NCBI GenBank assembly: GCA_963717195.1
Contig: CAVQVR010000009.1
Span: 248,001-312,000 of the forward strand
Reading direction: 5' to 3'
Length of the DNA: 64,000 nt
From: JACDAE01 sp963717195
GTDB taxonomy: Bacteria > Chloroflexota > Ktedonobacteria > Ktedonobacterales > Ktedonobacteraceae
Every line of letters starts with the position of its first letter. Within the stretch, counting starts at the first letter, position 1. The notes beneath the pieces are model-generated. The model saw only the letters and a list, made by a program, of their open reading frames with translations, did no database searches and was not told the origin of the DNA. This document shows positions 8,073 to 15,555 of this stretch, in pieces. The translations under genes were made by a program, and so were the position numbers.

Positions 8073-9362
8073 CTATCCTCTGCCGGGGCCGTTATCCCTG
8101 TCCCAGAACCGGCTTTTCAATCTTTCCAATGTATCCTTCATGCCTTGCATCGTATTATAATATAAATCCTCGAAACTAGCTACCGTCCTGTCATACCAGT
8201 GATTGCCCAAACCATATTCCTTCACCTCTCCATGTTCCCTCACCTGTTTTTCGGCTTCTTGTAGGATCTCACTTGAAAAAATATCTTGCCCTTTTTGCAT
8301 CCGTTCTTCCCAGGTAAGTGGTGGCACGTCCGGGACAGGCTCCCGCGCAGCCAGGAATGCAAAGTTGCTGTCCGGCTCATACACGGCAACCGGGTCTTTG
8401 ATTGCGCCCGCCACATCGGCATTTGTCATGTCTTGCGCCCGCGCCTTTTCCTCCTCCCAGCTTAGAGCGAATTCCGGCTCCTGCTGTTGCGGTTCTTCAT
8501 GGACGATAGGGAAAGGAGAGTCTTCGATTTCTGGTTCCAGCTCCAGAAACGCGCTCTCCAGCTCGCGGACTCTCTCCGCCTGAAGAGCCGCAATCTCCCC
8601 GGTGAGCTGGTCAATCCTCCGATTGCTTTCCCGGATGGCGCGGTTGCGGTCGCCGCGCTCGGTGCGTATCCCCTGCCGCTCCAGTGCGCTTGCCGCTTCG
8701 CCCAGATAAATCATCGGCGTGCGGTCAATGCCCCTGTCCTTATAGCTCCGGTGGTCTACCCGTTCATCTATCCCCGCATCTTCCAGGTAATCATTGATAA
8801 TATCCGCGACCGCTTCCCGGATGCGGATGATTTCCTGCGGGCCGGTCTTTTTATCGTCCAGCACGCGGGTCTTTGCGCCTAACCCGTTACCCCCTATCTC
8901 ACGCGTCGTGAACCAGAGGTGCGCATGCCAGTTTCGGTCATCACCGTGGCGGTCGGGTGCATGGATGCTGGCTATCACCGCAACCCCGTAATGCTCGGCA
9001 AGAAAATCCGCCACTTCATGGGTGATGTGCTCGCGGCCTTCCATATCCGCCTCAGAGGGCAAGGCAAACCTGCCGACGCGCGCGGTACAGCTATTCCTCC
9101 GCGTGTCCCGTGCCTGGGCTTCGTTCGTTAAGGCGTTAATATCAAATGCCCATTCCGGCGCTCGTTCCAGCGCGGTGATAAACCACTGTTCGACGCCACC
9201 CTTGCGTGTGTAGTCAGAAGGCTCGTAATTAGGGGAGGCTTCCAGCTCCCGGTCATATAGCTTCGTGCCGGTAATATAGGCGGCGGCACCTACGGCAGTA
9301 CGCACCTGCGAGCGGCTTATCACACCGATATGGCAACTGTACCAGTTCGCATCCATCACCAT
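8073..9362 (-). CDS. MobA/MobL-family relaxase (MOBQ)
   Basis: A 429-residue DNA-nicking relaxase that should cut one strand at the origin of transfer and stay covalently attached. The preferred ATG at 9362 follows GAGGAGG by 8 bases. The probable catalytic tyrosine is Y29 in the family motif AAAYITG. The metal-binding triad motif is at about residues 134-149: H134, then DDRNWHAHL with H146 and H148. VDHRSYKDRGIDRTP (about residues 195-210) is also typical of MobA/MobL proteins. A charged helical tail follows. It is the first gene of the leftward transfer operon and is divergent from a MobC-like gene, with the origin of transfer between them. No primase domain is present, unlike RSF1010 MobA. 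Confidence 0.92.
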   Translation of the reverse strand: MVMDANWYSCHIGVISRSQVRTAVGAAAYITGTKLYDRELEASPNYEPSDYTRKGGVEQWFITALERAPEWAFDINALTNEAQARDTRRNSCTARVGRFALPSEADMEGREHITHEVADFLAEHYGVAVIASIHAPDRHGDDRNWHAHLWFTTREIGGNGLGAKTRVLDDKKTGPQEIIRIREAVADIINDYLEDAGIDERVDHRSYKDRGIDRTPMIYLGEAASALERQGIRTERGDRNRAIRESNRRIDQLTGEIAALQAERVRELESAFLELEPEIEDSPFPIVHEEPQQQEPEFALSWEEEKARAQDMTNADVAGAIKDPVAVYEPDSNFAFLAAREPVPDVPPLTWEERMQKGQDIFSSEILQEAEKQVREHGEVKEYGLGNHWYDRTVASFEDLYYNTMQGMKDTLERLKSRFWDRDNGPGRG

Positions 9363-9725
9363 GCGATTTTCCTCCTCTGGAAAATACGATTGGCGGGATG
9401 GGAGGAGTGGCAATTCTCAGGGCAATAACTCGCATATTGCGGTATTGCCTTCGCGCCGGGGCGCGAACGAAAGGATAAGCCTTCGGCAAGGGAAAACTTT
9501 CCCTTTTGAGAACGCACGCAAACGTAGTTTGCATAAGTGCGCCCTTCGGTTGTTTCGGCTACCGGCAATGTCCCATTGTTTCGCATAGGCTATGCCTTTT
9601 TCCCCTGACGGGTGTATGCTACTTCAACATTCCAGATGCTATCTGACGCTACATGCTATATTATATAATTACTCATCCAGATGCAGCTATTTTTTCAGGG
9701 GCAATTCCCGGAAAGGCAGGTTGAC
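9363..9725. other. Origin-of-transfer intergenic region
   Basis: These 363 bases separate the divergent relaxase and MobC-like genes and hold no gene. They contain the nick core described separately, several inverted repeats (for example TTCGCGCCGGGGCGCGAA near 9450-9467), and an AT-rich stretch near 9655-9670 (TATATTATATAATT) that could include the promoter of the accessory gene. Confidence 0.7.
9518..9545 (+). other. oriT: oriT: inverted repeat plus RSF1010/pGO1-type nick core
   Basis: GCAAAC (9518-9523) and GTTTGC (9527-9532) form a perfect 6-bp inverted repeat, followed after one base by TAAGTGCGCCCT (9534-9545). That 12-mer is the conserved nick-region core I know from origins cut by RSF1010/pSC101-type and pSK41/pGO1-type relaxases. 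An inverted repeat just 5' of the core is the usual layout for relaxase recognition. The adjacent gene encodes a relaxase of the matching MOBQ class, which makes the assignment strong. The exact nick position was not determined. Confidence 0.85.
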
Positions 9726-10130
9726 ATGCCGGAAAATAATCGACAGAGACGACCGAAAGAGCCGAAAAAAAAGAGCACAAAATTAACCAACATAGACGCG
9801 CAATTAGAAGCGCTGCTCAGAGAGAGGGAAGCAGAAGTAAAAAGCATTAATGAAGCGGAGAACAAAAAGGACACACGCCGCAAAATCCTTGCCGGTCAGG
9901 CGGTGCTGAAAGAGGCGGTGCGGCGTGAGCCTGTCAGAAAGTTCGTGTACAATCTCCTGAGCAGGGATTTGACAAGACCGGTGGACAGGGCGTTATTCGA
10001 TGACCTGATGGAAGAATGGGGAATGCCGCCCCTGCCCCCGCTCACTTCGGCCCCACCGGATCAGGCTCCTTCAAGGCCGGTGGATGGACAGGCGGCGGAG
10101 GAAGATGCGCCGGAAATGGAAGATGCGTAG
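9726..10130 (+). CDS. MobC/TraD-like relaxosome accessory protein
   Basis: About 134 residues from the ATG at 9726, which follows GGAAAGGCAGG; an in-frame ATG at 9681 lacks a ribosome site. A Lys/Arg-rich start is followed by IDAQLEALLREREAEVKSI and DTRRKILAGQAVLK, the coiled-coil plus R-x-I-x-x-G pattern of small MobC or TraD-type mobilization proteins that help the relaxase open the origin. The C-terminus is Pro- and acid-rich. It is divergent from the relaxase with the origin of transfer between them, the typical MOBQ layout. The family assignment rests on this pattern and context. Confidence 0.65.
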   Translation: MPENNRQRRPKEPKKKSTKLTNIDAQLEALLREREAEVKSINEAENKKDTRRKILAGQAVLKEAVRREPVRKFVYNLLSRDLTRPVDRALFDDLMEEWGMPPLPPLTSAPPDQAPSRPVDGQAAEEDAPEMEDA

Positions 10131-10184
10131 CACTAAAAAGTGCGGCGCTGTCGCCCCTGCCATGAGCGCCGCAACAACCGGGCG

Positions 10185-10535
10185 TTATTCAGCCTTCCCC
10201 TGCGACCGCAGGAGCAAACGAAAACACCGAAGCAGAAAACGGAAAAGACGGGGAAGCCCACCGGACAGGGATGCTGTCCTGGGGCGATTGCTAACATCCA
10301 CGCTACCGGGAGGCACAACGAAAGAGCGCAATTTTTTTAGCTTTTTCATGCTCAGCACTTCACCAGAGGGACTGTATGTAACCCTGACCAGCCATATCGT
10401 CCTGATCCGCTGCCACACGACGCTCCGGTTACGCCTGCGGTCAGGTTCTACGATGGGTGCCGTAGCGAGCAGTTTTTTAAGGCTATCCTCCAACAGCCCT
10501 TTTTCGGCGGGAGCATCGGGAGCATCGGTTTTCAT
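10185..10535 (-). CDS. Small hypothetical element protein
   Basis: A 116-residue protein whose ATG at 10535 overlaps the stop codon of the upstream gene at 10532-10534, which suggests a two-gene operon. The first 60 residues look protein-like (LLEDSLKKLLATAPIV, IRTIWLVRVTYSPSG); the last 30 are basic and Leu/Arg-rich and may not be meaningful. No family recognised. It converges on the MobC-like gene with 54 bases between them. Confidence 0.45.
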   Translation of the reverse strand: MKTDAPDAPAEKGLLEDSLKKLLATAPIVEPDRRRNRSVVWQRIRTIWLVRVTYSPSGEVLSMKKLKKLRSFVVPPGSVDVSNRPRTASLSGGLPRLFRFLLRCFRLLLRSQGKAE

Positions 10536-10873
10536 AACGTATCCTTTCCATTTCGGGTTTGAGGTAAAGGGCGGGAGTTAACCGCCCTCGCCTCGGCTTT
10601 GGCGATTGCTTCTTCCAGTAGGTTTATCGGTAACAATTTACTATCGCCGGTTAAGAGCGTGCGTAAAGCAACCTTTGCAGCTTCCAGCATATCCGGCGCG
10701 GCGGTAATCAAGCGGGCAAAGCGTTCCTGCTCTCCAGCCGGAAGGTTCTCATCTGTTTCTGCAACATAGCCTTCCTTGTTATCATCCGTGAAGTTTATCC
10801 TGAAGTTGGGTATCTCTTCACCCGTCTGGTTATTGGTAAAAGGCAGATATTCATAGTCCCATTGTTCTGTCAT
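10532..10873 (-). CDS. Hypothetical phage/plasmid-type small protein
   Basis: A 113-residue acidic protein. The ATG at 10873 follows AAGGAAACATTTT. The segment ERFARLITAAPDMLEAAKVALR matches a motif frequent in small phage and plasmid proteins of unknown function (A-R-L-I-x-A-A-P-x-L-L-E-A). No enzymatic signature is visible. It lies 66 bases below the DUF736 gene, so the three genes from 11290 to 10185 probably form one leftward transcript. Confidence 0.6.
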   Translation of the reverse strand: MTEQWDYEYLPFTNNQTGEEIPNFRINFTDDNKEGYVAETDENLPAGEQERFARLITAAPDMLEAAKVALRTLLTGDSKLLPINLLEEAIAKAEARAVNSRPLPQTRNGKDTL

Positions 10874-10939
10874 AAAATGTTTCCTTATCAGTTTCGGGTT
10901 TAAGAATGGGAGCGGCTGTTACACCGCCCCCGGTAGTCG

Positions 10940-11290
10940 TCAAAACGGGATCTCATCATCGTCTGGAAGCTCCTGATCGGTCTGATGCCCCTCTGGGCGG
11001 GGTTTCTGCCAGGTGAGTACGTAGTCACCGGCTTCGGTCTTGAAGAGAGCGCAGTTGATGGAGACGGAAGGGTCTTCGATGAGTACCGAGAGGTATTCCT
11101 TGCCGCTGTTCTGGCCGGTCTTCTTCCAGGCTGCCCCGATCCGGCGCTTCCCGGATGAGAACCTGAAATCCGGGGATTTGCTCGTCTTCTTCTGGCTCAC
11201 TGGTTCAAGGATTGCCTCGACCGTGAACGCGAGCGTTTCTATCGTGCCTACCAGGTTTTTGCCTTTTTTCTCGAAATTTCCAATAATCAT
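10940..11290 (-). CDS. DUF736-family protein with SSB-like acidic tail
   Basis: A 116-residue protein of the DUF736 family, common on conjugative plasmids and integrative elements. The family hallmarks are present: IGNFEKKG at the N-terminus, G-x-I-x-TL, PDFRFSS, GAAWKK, and GKEYLSVLIEDPS. The protein ends in DDDEIPF, which closely resembles the C-terminal tip of single-stranded DNA-binding proteins (DDDIPF type) that recruits replication and repair partners. The ATG at 11290 follows AAAAAGGAAAAAGATT. The role of DUF736 is not established; a link to single-stranded transfer DNA is an inference from the tail and location. Confidence 0.85.
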   Translation of the reverse strand: MIIGNFEKKGKNLVGTIETLAFTVEAILEPVSQKKTSKSPDFRFSSGKRRIGAAWKKTGQNSGKEYLSVLIEDPSVSINCALFKTEAGDYVLTWQKPRPEGHQTDQELPDDDEIPF

Positions 11291-11452
11291 AATCTTTTTC
11301 CTTTTTAAGTTGCGAGGTCACACCATGTAACCTCTTGACGGCAACCGAGGAGGCGGGGTCGCAGCAGGCTGCAACCTGAATTTTGTCTTCCCGCGAGGAA
11401 TGGCAACGCCAGGGGAAAATTATGGTTCGCGGCGTGCGGGGAATTTGCCAGG

Positions 11453-11833
11453 TTAGCCGGTGAAAGAGGTCACTGCGTGAGTATGAGCGGAAAAGGGAAA
11501 TTCGGGGTGATTGCAGGAAATGAAAGAAACAGGCAAGCTGTGCTGTAAGGCAAGAAGTGCTCTTGTTATGGCTCTGGGGCAATGGTGCCAGTGACGCGCC
11601 TGGACGTGGCATTTCTCCGGCTCCGGCATTCTGGCCGGATGGCGGCGGTCGGGTGATACGCAAAGGAAAAGCCGGGACGCGAACGGGAGCACTATAGCTC
11701 GCTGGCAATTATCGCATTTCTCACCGTCGCCGCTCTCGCACCCCACGTCACCGCTGGTAAGCTCTGGTACGCGTTCTCCCTGTGGCCTGCCAGATTGGTC
11801 GGTAGCATCACGCCGGAGGTTCTTTGGACACAT
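11453..11833 (-). CDS. Possible Cys-rich small protein (weak)
   Basis: A 126-codon open frame whose N-terminal half has a plausible metal-binding arrangement (GDVGCESGDGEKCDNCQ) but whose second half looks random. No ribosome binding site precedes the ATG at 11833. It is included because the region is otherwise empty; it may not be a gene. Confidence 0.25.
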   Translation of the reverse strand: MCPKNLRRDATDQSGRPQGERVPELTSGDVGCESGDGEKCDNCQRAIVLPFASRLFLCVSPDRRHPARMPEPEKCHVQARHWHHCPRAITRALLALQHSLPVSFISCNHPEFPFSAHTHAVTSFTG

Positions 11834-11916
11834 AATTCAATAGACCCGTTTTAACCGACCGAAGGGAAACGGATAGGCCGCACGGTAAAAAAGCAGAGGC
11901 AGGAGGCAAGGACGCA

Positions 11917-11951
11917 ATAAAAACGCACCGCCGGATGTTCCGGTAGTGCGT
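11917..11951 (-). terminator. Rho-independent terminator for the 12002-12355 gene
   Basis: On the minus strand, ACGCACTACCGG and CCGGCGGTGCGT form a stem with a 5-base loop, followed by TTTTTATT. It lies about 50 bases after the stop codon of the leftward gene. Confidence 0.8.
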
Positions 11952-12001
11952 GCAGGGCTAGATTGCTCCTACCGGACGATGGCGTATCCCCGGTGCGGTG
12001 G

Positions 12002-12355
12002 TTATGGGTCTGGCCGCCTACAGGTGTCTACCAGGAACTCACGCAGATCCTCACAGTTTGCAAGCAGTTCATCCCGCTGCGGTGTGGGTGGAATCTTCTC
12101 CCTGGCCTGGGCCGTAAACACGTGGATGGCTGTCTCGATATACCCCACATCGTCACGGCTAAGCGCCGCAATTCCGGTTTCAGAGAGCAGTTGTATCTTC
12201 ACCAGTAATAGCTGGACTTCAATTATCTGCTTCGTCCGCTTGACGGATGGCGCGGCGAAGTTCCATAAATGCCGCTCATAGAAATACAGAATGCAGGAAA
12301 TAGCATTGAGATGGCTTCGCGTCATCCCCGTAATCAGGTTGCCATTCTCCTCCAC
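12002..12355 (-). CDS. Hypothetical helical protein (possible paralogue of the next gene)
   Basis: A 117-residue mostly helical, soluble protein. The GTG start at 12355 lies 8 bases after AGGAG. Its middle part (LLVKIQLLSETG, YIETAIHVFTAQAREK, CEDLREFL) resembles in spacing the neighbouring upstream product (LNLKTKLMNMIEQ, ILYASIHMYLVQL, CLRLCKQF), suggesting distant duplication. The family is unknown. A strong terminator follows it. Confidence 0.6.
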   Translation of the reverse strand: MEENGNLITGMTRSHLNAISCILYFYERHLWNFAAPSVKRTKQIIEVQLLLVKIQLLSETGIAALSRDDVGYIETAIHVFTAQAREKIPPTPQRDELLANCEDLREFLVDTCRRPDP

Positions 12356-12373
12356 GAGTAGTGCTCCTTTCTG

Positions 12374-12784
12374 CTAATGCTGGCGCTGTGCTATTTGCTT
12401 CATATCAGCTTGTTCAACGAGAAGACTAAATTGCTTACACAAACGGAGACAGGAAGGAAGTTGCTTATCATCCTTGATAAAAGTCAGTTGAACCAGATAC
12501 ATATGGATGCTGGCGTAGAGGATATGGATCTCATTGTAGTCGAAGGGCGTTTCCTTTTCCCAATCCTCCTGCTCTATCATGTTCATAAGTTTTGTTTTTA
12601 AATTGAGGGTTGTTTCAAATGCCAGCTCTAGGTTGGGAAGCGGTTGTGTATTGCGAATAAACGCCTCATCGACCAGATGTAGAGCTTCACGCAACATCTT
12701 CACCGTTTCAAATGTGAATATGATTTTTGATGGCGGCTGTGAGTTAACAACACGCGATTTTTTTCGCCTTGATTTCTTGCTCAA
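12374..12784 (-). CDS. Hypothetical helical protein with basic N-terminus
   Basis: A 136-residue protein starting at a TTG (12784). The first 13 residues are strongly basic (KKSRRKKSR); the rest is predicted helical with no recognised domain. It is 18 bases upstream of a possible paralogue and is divergent from a small XRE repressor gene, so the intergenic 12785-12924 should hold opposing promoters. The TTG start has only a partial ribosome site (GGAAGTGGTG), so the N-terminus is uncertain. Confidence 0.55.
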   Translation of the reverse strand: MSKKSRRKKSRVVNSQPPSKIIFTFETVKMLREALHLVDEAFIRNTQPLPNLELAFETTLNLKTKLMNMIEQEDWEKETPFDYNEIHILYASIHMYLVQLTFIKDDKQLPSCLRLCKQFSLLVEQADMKQIAQRQH

Positions 12785-12924
12785 GTTTTCACCACTTCCA
12801 TCCGATGGATAATATATGGGCTTACAAATATTGGTTGAGCGCTATGGGTACTAATACGTAGCTCCTTACGCCTGTCTGCCTATTCTGGTATGCTTACGCA
12901 ATCAAGCCTATGGAGACTAACACC

Positions 12925-13152
12925 ATGATTTATATTCGCCTCAAGGAGCTTGCCAAAGAAAAAGGATTCTCACAGGGCAAGTTATCCAGAGCCAGCGATG
13001 TCGATGATAACACCATCAAAAGAATTTATCGGAACCCAACCGTGACAGTCACAACCGAAACGTTGAGTAAGCTGGCGAAAGCGCTCGGTGTGTCAGTACA
13101 TGAACTTATCGTTGAAGTACCCGACAATGCAGCAGAAGAAAGTCAACGCTGA
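12925..13152 (+). CDS. Small XRE-family repressor
   Basis: A 75-residue Cro/CI-type DNA-binding protein. The helix-turn-helix is FSQGKLSRASDVDDNTIKRI, and LSKLAKALGVSVHELI completes the five-helix fold. The ATG at 12925 is preferred because GGAG lies 8 bases before it; the ATG at 12910 has no such site. It probably regulates element genes, perhaps its own divergent neighbour. The 3' end overlaps by 10 bases the convergent gene that ends at 13143. Confidence 0.85.
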   Translation: MIYIRLKELAKEKGFSQGKLSRASDVDDNTIKRIYRNPTVTVTTETLSKLAKALGVSVHELIVEVPDNAAEESQR

Positions 13153-13349
13153 CTTCTCTGCTGCCGTTTCCGCTCGTCTTCCAGATACACCTGCACAAAT
13201 CGCCTGCCCGTTGCATCGGCAGTCCGCTTTAACCTTGCAAACCGCTCCTCCTGGCTTTCCTTCCTCACACTTACCACTGGGATAGGCTGGCTGGGTTGAA
13301 TACCGGGATGAACTGGTGGAATGATATGAAACCGGGGCTTTCTCATCAT
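13143..13349 (-). CDS. Hypothetical small basic protein
   Basis: A 68-residue Arg-rich protein. The ATG at 13349 starts three bases after the stop of the upstream gene and follows AGGTGCATTAGCG. The sequence has a Pro-rich N-terminal third, then a charged helix (EERFARLKRTADATGRRFVQVYLEDERKR). No family recognised; the nucleic-acid-binding appearance comes only from composition. Confidence 0.5.
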   Translation of the reverse strand: MMRKPRFHIIPPVHPGIQPSQPIPVVSVRKESQEERFARLKRTADATGRRFVQVYLEDERKRQQRSQR

Positions 13350-13351
13350 CG

Positions 13352-13594
13352 CTAATGCACCTGCGATTTCTCTATATCACCAACTGTATCAAGTGTTTCT
13401 GCCACGAGTCTGATTGCCTCATGTTCTCCCACAATGGTCTGTAGCTGGGCATGGTCTTGCTGCATGTTTTCCATCTTCTTTGAAATAAATTCATGCTTGG
13501 CGACAATAGCCGGGCCATGCAAAGCTAAATATGCTGATTCATAGGACAGTCGTATGCTTTCCAGAAGTCTTGCGACTTCACTGTTACCCTGCAT
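13352..13594 (-). CDS. Hypothetical small helical protein
   Basis: An 80-residue helical acidic protein starting at the ATG 13594 after AAGGAGAAGTT. It contains ESIRLSYESAYLALHGPA, a pattern common in small Ktedonobacteria proteins, but no function is known to me. It forms a two-gene operon with the 68-residue protein and diverges from the XRE-TPR regulator at 13771. Confidence 0.6.
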   Translation of the reverse strand: MQGNSEVARLLESIRLSYESAYLALHGPAIVAKHEFISKKMENMQQDHAQLQTIVGEHEAIRLVAETLDTVGDIEKSQVH

Positions 13595-13770
13595 AACTTC
13601 TCCTTATGTGTGGTACAATCGAGCGTAAAGATTTGGAACCCATAGAAAAAAGTACCTTATATCCTCACTTATTAAAAGCCACACACACGTAGGGAGTATG
13701 ATAGCAGTACCAATATATTAACACCCCCGTATATGTAGGGGTTGAGAGCTTGGGCAGAATGAGGTGAGAG

Positions 13771-14940
13771 ATGTACCACTATGGCATAACGATCCGGGAA
13801 TACCGTGAAAAAGCCAGGATGACCCAGCAGCAGCTTGCCGACCGCTGGCCGAAAAGCGAACGCTTCGGAGGAGGAGAGGGAGTAAGCCTCAATTACATTC
13901 AGGACATCGAACACGGAAGAAAACGGATTGACGACCAGCAAACGCTTCGCAAAATATGTGTGTTCCTTAGCATTCCTCTCTGGAAAATGGGCTTAGGAGA
14001 GTATGACCCTTTCACCGATGCCTTAACCGGAAAATCCACCTATGCAAAAACATTCGAGCTGATTGATTTTACCCTCCGGCAAATCTGGATTTTACGCAAA
14101 GCTTCCTTTTTATGGCAAGCCAGGCAAGCAATAACCCAACTTGGCAACATCTTCACCTACTTTCAGACGGACGACACGCCGCCGCTGCAACTGGAAGCCA
14201 GATACTTACATCTCTTTGCTGACTATCAGTGTGTGAACGGCGTCCTCGCCGTAGATGCGATGCAGTACGACCAGGCTCTATGCTACTATCAGCATATGTA
14301 TGACATTGCCAAAGAGCTTGACGATCCGGCGCTTATAGCGCATTCGCTAATGAATTTAGGGGTGGAGCATGACCGCAAGAAAAACTACGGTCAAAGCGTG
14401 CAATATCTGGAAGAAGCCAGGGACTATTCCTTCGAGACTTCAAAAGCGTGGAGTGTGATTATCCATTCCTATCTGAGTCGTGCGTATGCCAGCGTGGGAG
14501 ATTCCTTTCATTTTTACCGGGCCAATGACACCGCCAGAAGATTAAGCACGTATCTTGCGCCGGATTTCATCCAGGACAAAGATGAAGTGTATTACACCAC
14601 AGGGAGTATTATGGCGGAGAGAAGCGGCGGCTATCTAGCGCTCGGTGAGCCACAAAAGACACTGGAATTGCGAGCGGAAATAACCAGCCAGCTTGCGCTT
14701 GATAAAGACAGCAGGTTACAAGGCTGGCTCTACCTTGACTATGCAAAAGCGTACAAAATGATGGGAGAAATCGAGAAAGCGATTGCAGAGCTGCGCGAGT
14801 TTTATCTGCATAGTAAAGAAATGGAAAGTTCTCACGCGCTCAGTCACGTAACGGCAATGCTAGTACATCTGGATGAAGAAGGGCATGGGGGCGTGCAGGC
14901 GGTGAAAGACTTCAGGGAAGAACTGGCGGAGGCGCACTGA
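13771..14940 (+). CDS. XRE-family regulator with TPR-like sensor region
   Basis: A 389-residue regulator. Residues 1-70 form an XRE helix-turn-helix (MTQQQLADRW, then a loop insertion, then VSLNYIQDIEHGRKRI). The remainder is a helical array with tetratricopeptide character (ARYLHLFADYQ, ALCYYQHMYDIAKELDD, AHSLMNLGVEHDRKKNYGQSVQYLEEARDYS, ALGEPQKTLELRAEI). The ATG at 13771 follows GAGGTGAGAG. This architecture resembles Rap/PlcR-type peptide-sensing regulators and is abundant in Ktedonobacteria and actinomycetes; the ligand is unknown. A hairpin terminator lies directly downstream. Control of transfer is possible. Confidence 0.82.
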   Translation: MYHYGITIREYREKARMTQQQLADRWPKSERFGGGEGVSLNYIQDIEHGRKRIDDQQTLRKICVFLSIPLWKMGLGEYDPFTDALTGKSTYAKTFELIDFTLRQIWILRKASFLWQARQAITQLGNIFTYFQTDDTPPLQLEARYLHLFADYQCVNGVLAVDAMQYDQALCYYQHMYDIAKELDDPALIAHSLMNLGVEHDRKKNYGQSVQYLEEARDYSFETSKAWSVIIHSYLSRAYASVGDSFHFYRANDTARRLSTYLAPDFIQDKDEVYYTTGSIMAERSGGYLALGEPQKTLELRAEITSQLALDKDSRLQGWLYLDYAKAYKMMGEIEKAIAELREFYLHSKEMESSHALSHVTAMLVHLDEEGHGGVQAVKDFREELAEAH

Positions 14941-14956
14941 TATTAGCCAAAAATCA

Positions 14957-14998
14957 GTTTCCTTGAGGATGTACAAAGTACACTCGCCTCAAGGAAAC
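14957..14998. terminator. Hairpin terminator between convergent genes
   Basis: GTTTCCTTGAGG (14957-14968) and CCTCAAGGAAAC (14987-14998) are perfect 12-bp arms enclosing a nested TGTAC/GTACA pair. It lies between the rightward XRE-TPR gene and the leftward 62-residue gene and could serve both. Confidence 0.65.
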
Positions 14999-15029
14999 CA
15001 ATCTGCATGAAAGTTACCCTGATAGGGGG

Positions 15030-15218
15030 CTATTTCATGCTTTGTATCTTTTCAACAATTTTCTCAGATGAATCCATACCTTGAACTTCCTGCACCAGTT
15101 CCGAAAACGCTTGCGGAGAGTTTTCCTGCATCGCAGGAAACAGCTCCAAAAGCAGCTCTTCCAGATTTCCTGTTGCCCGGTTGCTTTCCACAACTTCTTT
15201 CAAACGGTCAATATTCAC
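15030..15218 (-). CDS. Small acidic protein
   Basis: A 62-residue protein starting at the GTG at 15218, chosen because AAAGGAGGTGAGATT, a near-perfect ribosome site, ends directly before it; a longer in-frame start at 15311 has no such site and would include that sequence as codons. The product is acidic and helical (DRLKEVVESNRATGNLEELLLELFPAMQ, FSELVQEVQGMDSS). I do not recognise it. The strong initiation signal suggests high translation. Confidence 0.65.
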   Translation of the reverse strand: MNIDRLKEVVESNRATGNLEELLLELFPAMQENSPQAFSELVQEVQGMDSSEKIVEKIQSMK

Positions 15219-15492
15219 AATCTCACCTCCTTTCTCTGAAGTGAATTTTGCAATCAGCCGTCCTTTTTCAGGAAACGTTAATGTTTTTTCGCCAGGCACC
15301 GAAACAATCAAACCTGTGCCTTGTCTGCTTCTTTAAGCCTCAAAATGAGAGCTTAATTTTGTGAAACAGAATATAGGTTTTCCCAACCTGCATTAGTTAA
15401 TATTTAGTTGCAAACATATATTTATGAAGTTTTTGTGACGAAAAAGTTAATAGTGCTGTTATATGCTGAATTGAGGACAAGTCTAGGGTATA

Positions 15493-15528
15493 GAAAAACG
15501 CGCTACCGGCAGGAACCGACAGCGCGTT
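15493..15528 (-). terminator. Rho-independent terminator of the ectodomain gene
   Basis: On the minus strand AACGCGCT and AGCGCGTT (8-bp arms, 15521-15528 and 15497-15504) are followed by TTTTTC. It lies 28 bases after the stop codon at 15556. Confidence 0.8.
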
Positions 15529-15555
15529 CTTGTGGATTGACTCCCTATGTGCCTT

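Larger units (their letters stand above)
11291..12001. other. 711-bp stretch with at most one weak gene
   Basis: Between the DUF736 gene and the next convincing gene I see only one possible short gene on the minus strand (listed separately, low confidence) and a clear terminator at 11917-11951. GAGGT/ACCTC arms near 11312-11332 could form a small hairpin upstream of the DUF736 gene. Confidence 0.5.

Noticed and set aside
10084..10581. Plus-strand open frame overlapping the end of the MobC-like gene
   Set aside because: Basic, low-complexity product; it overlaps two better-supported minus-strand genes and has no ribosome site.
11205..11708. Minus-strand open frame of 167 codons
   Set aside because: It overlaps the DUF736 gene in another frame and its product looks random.
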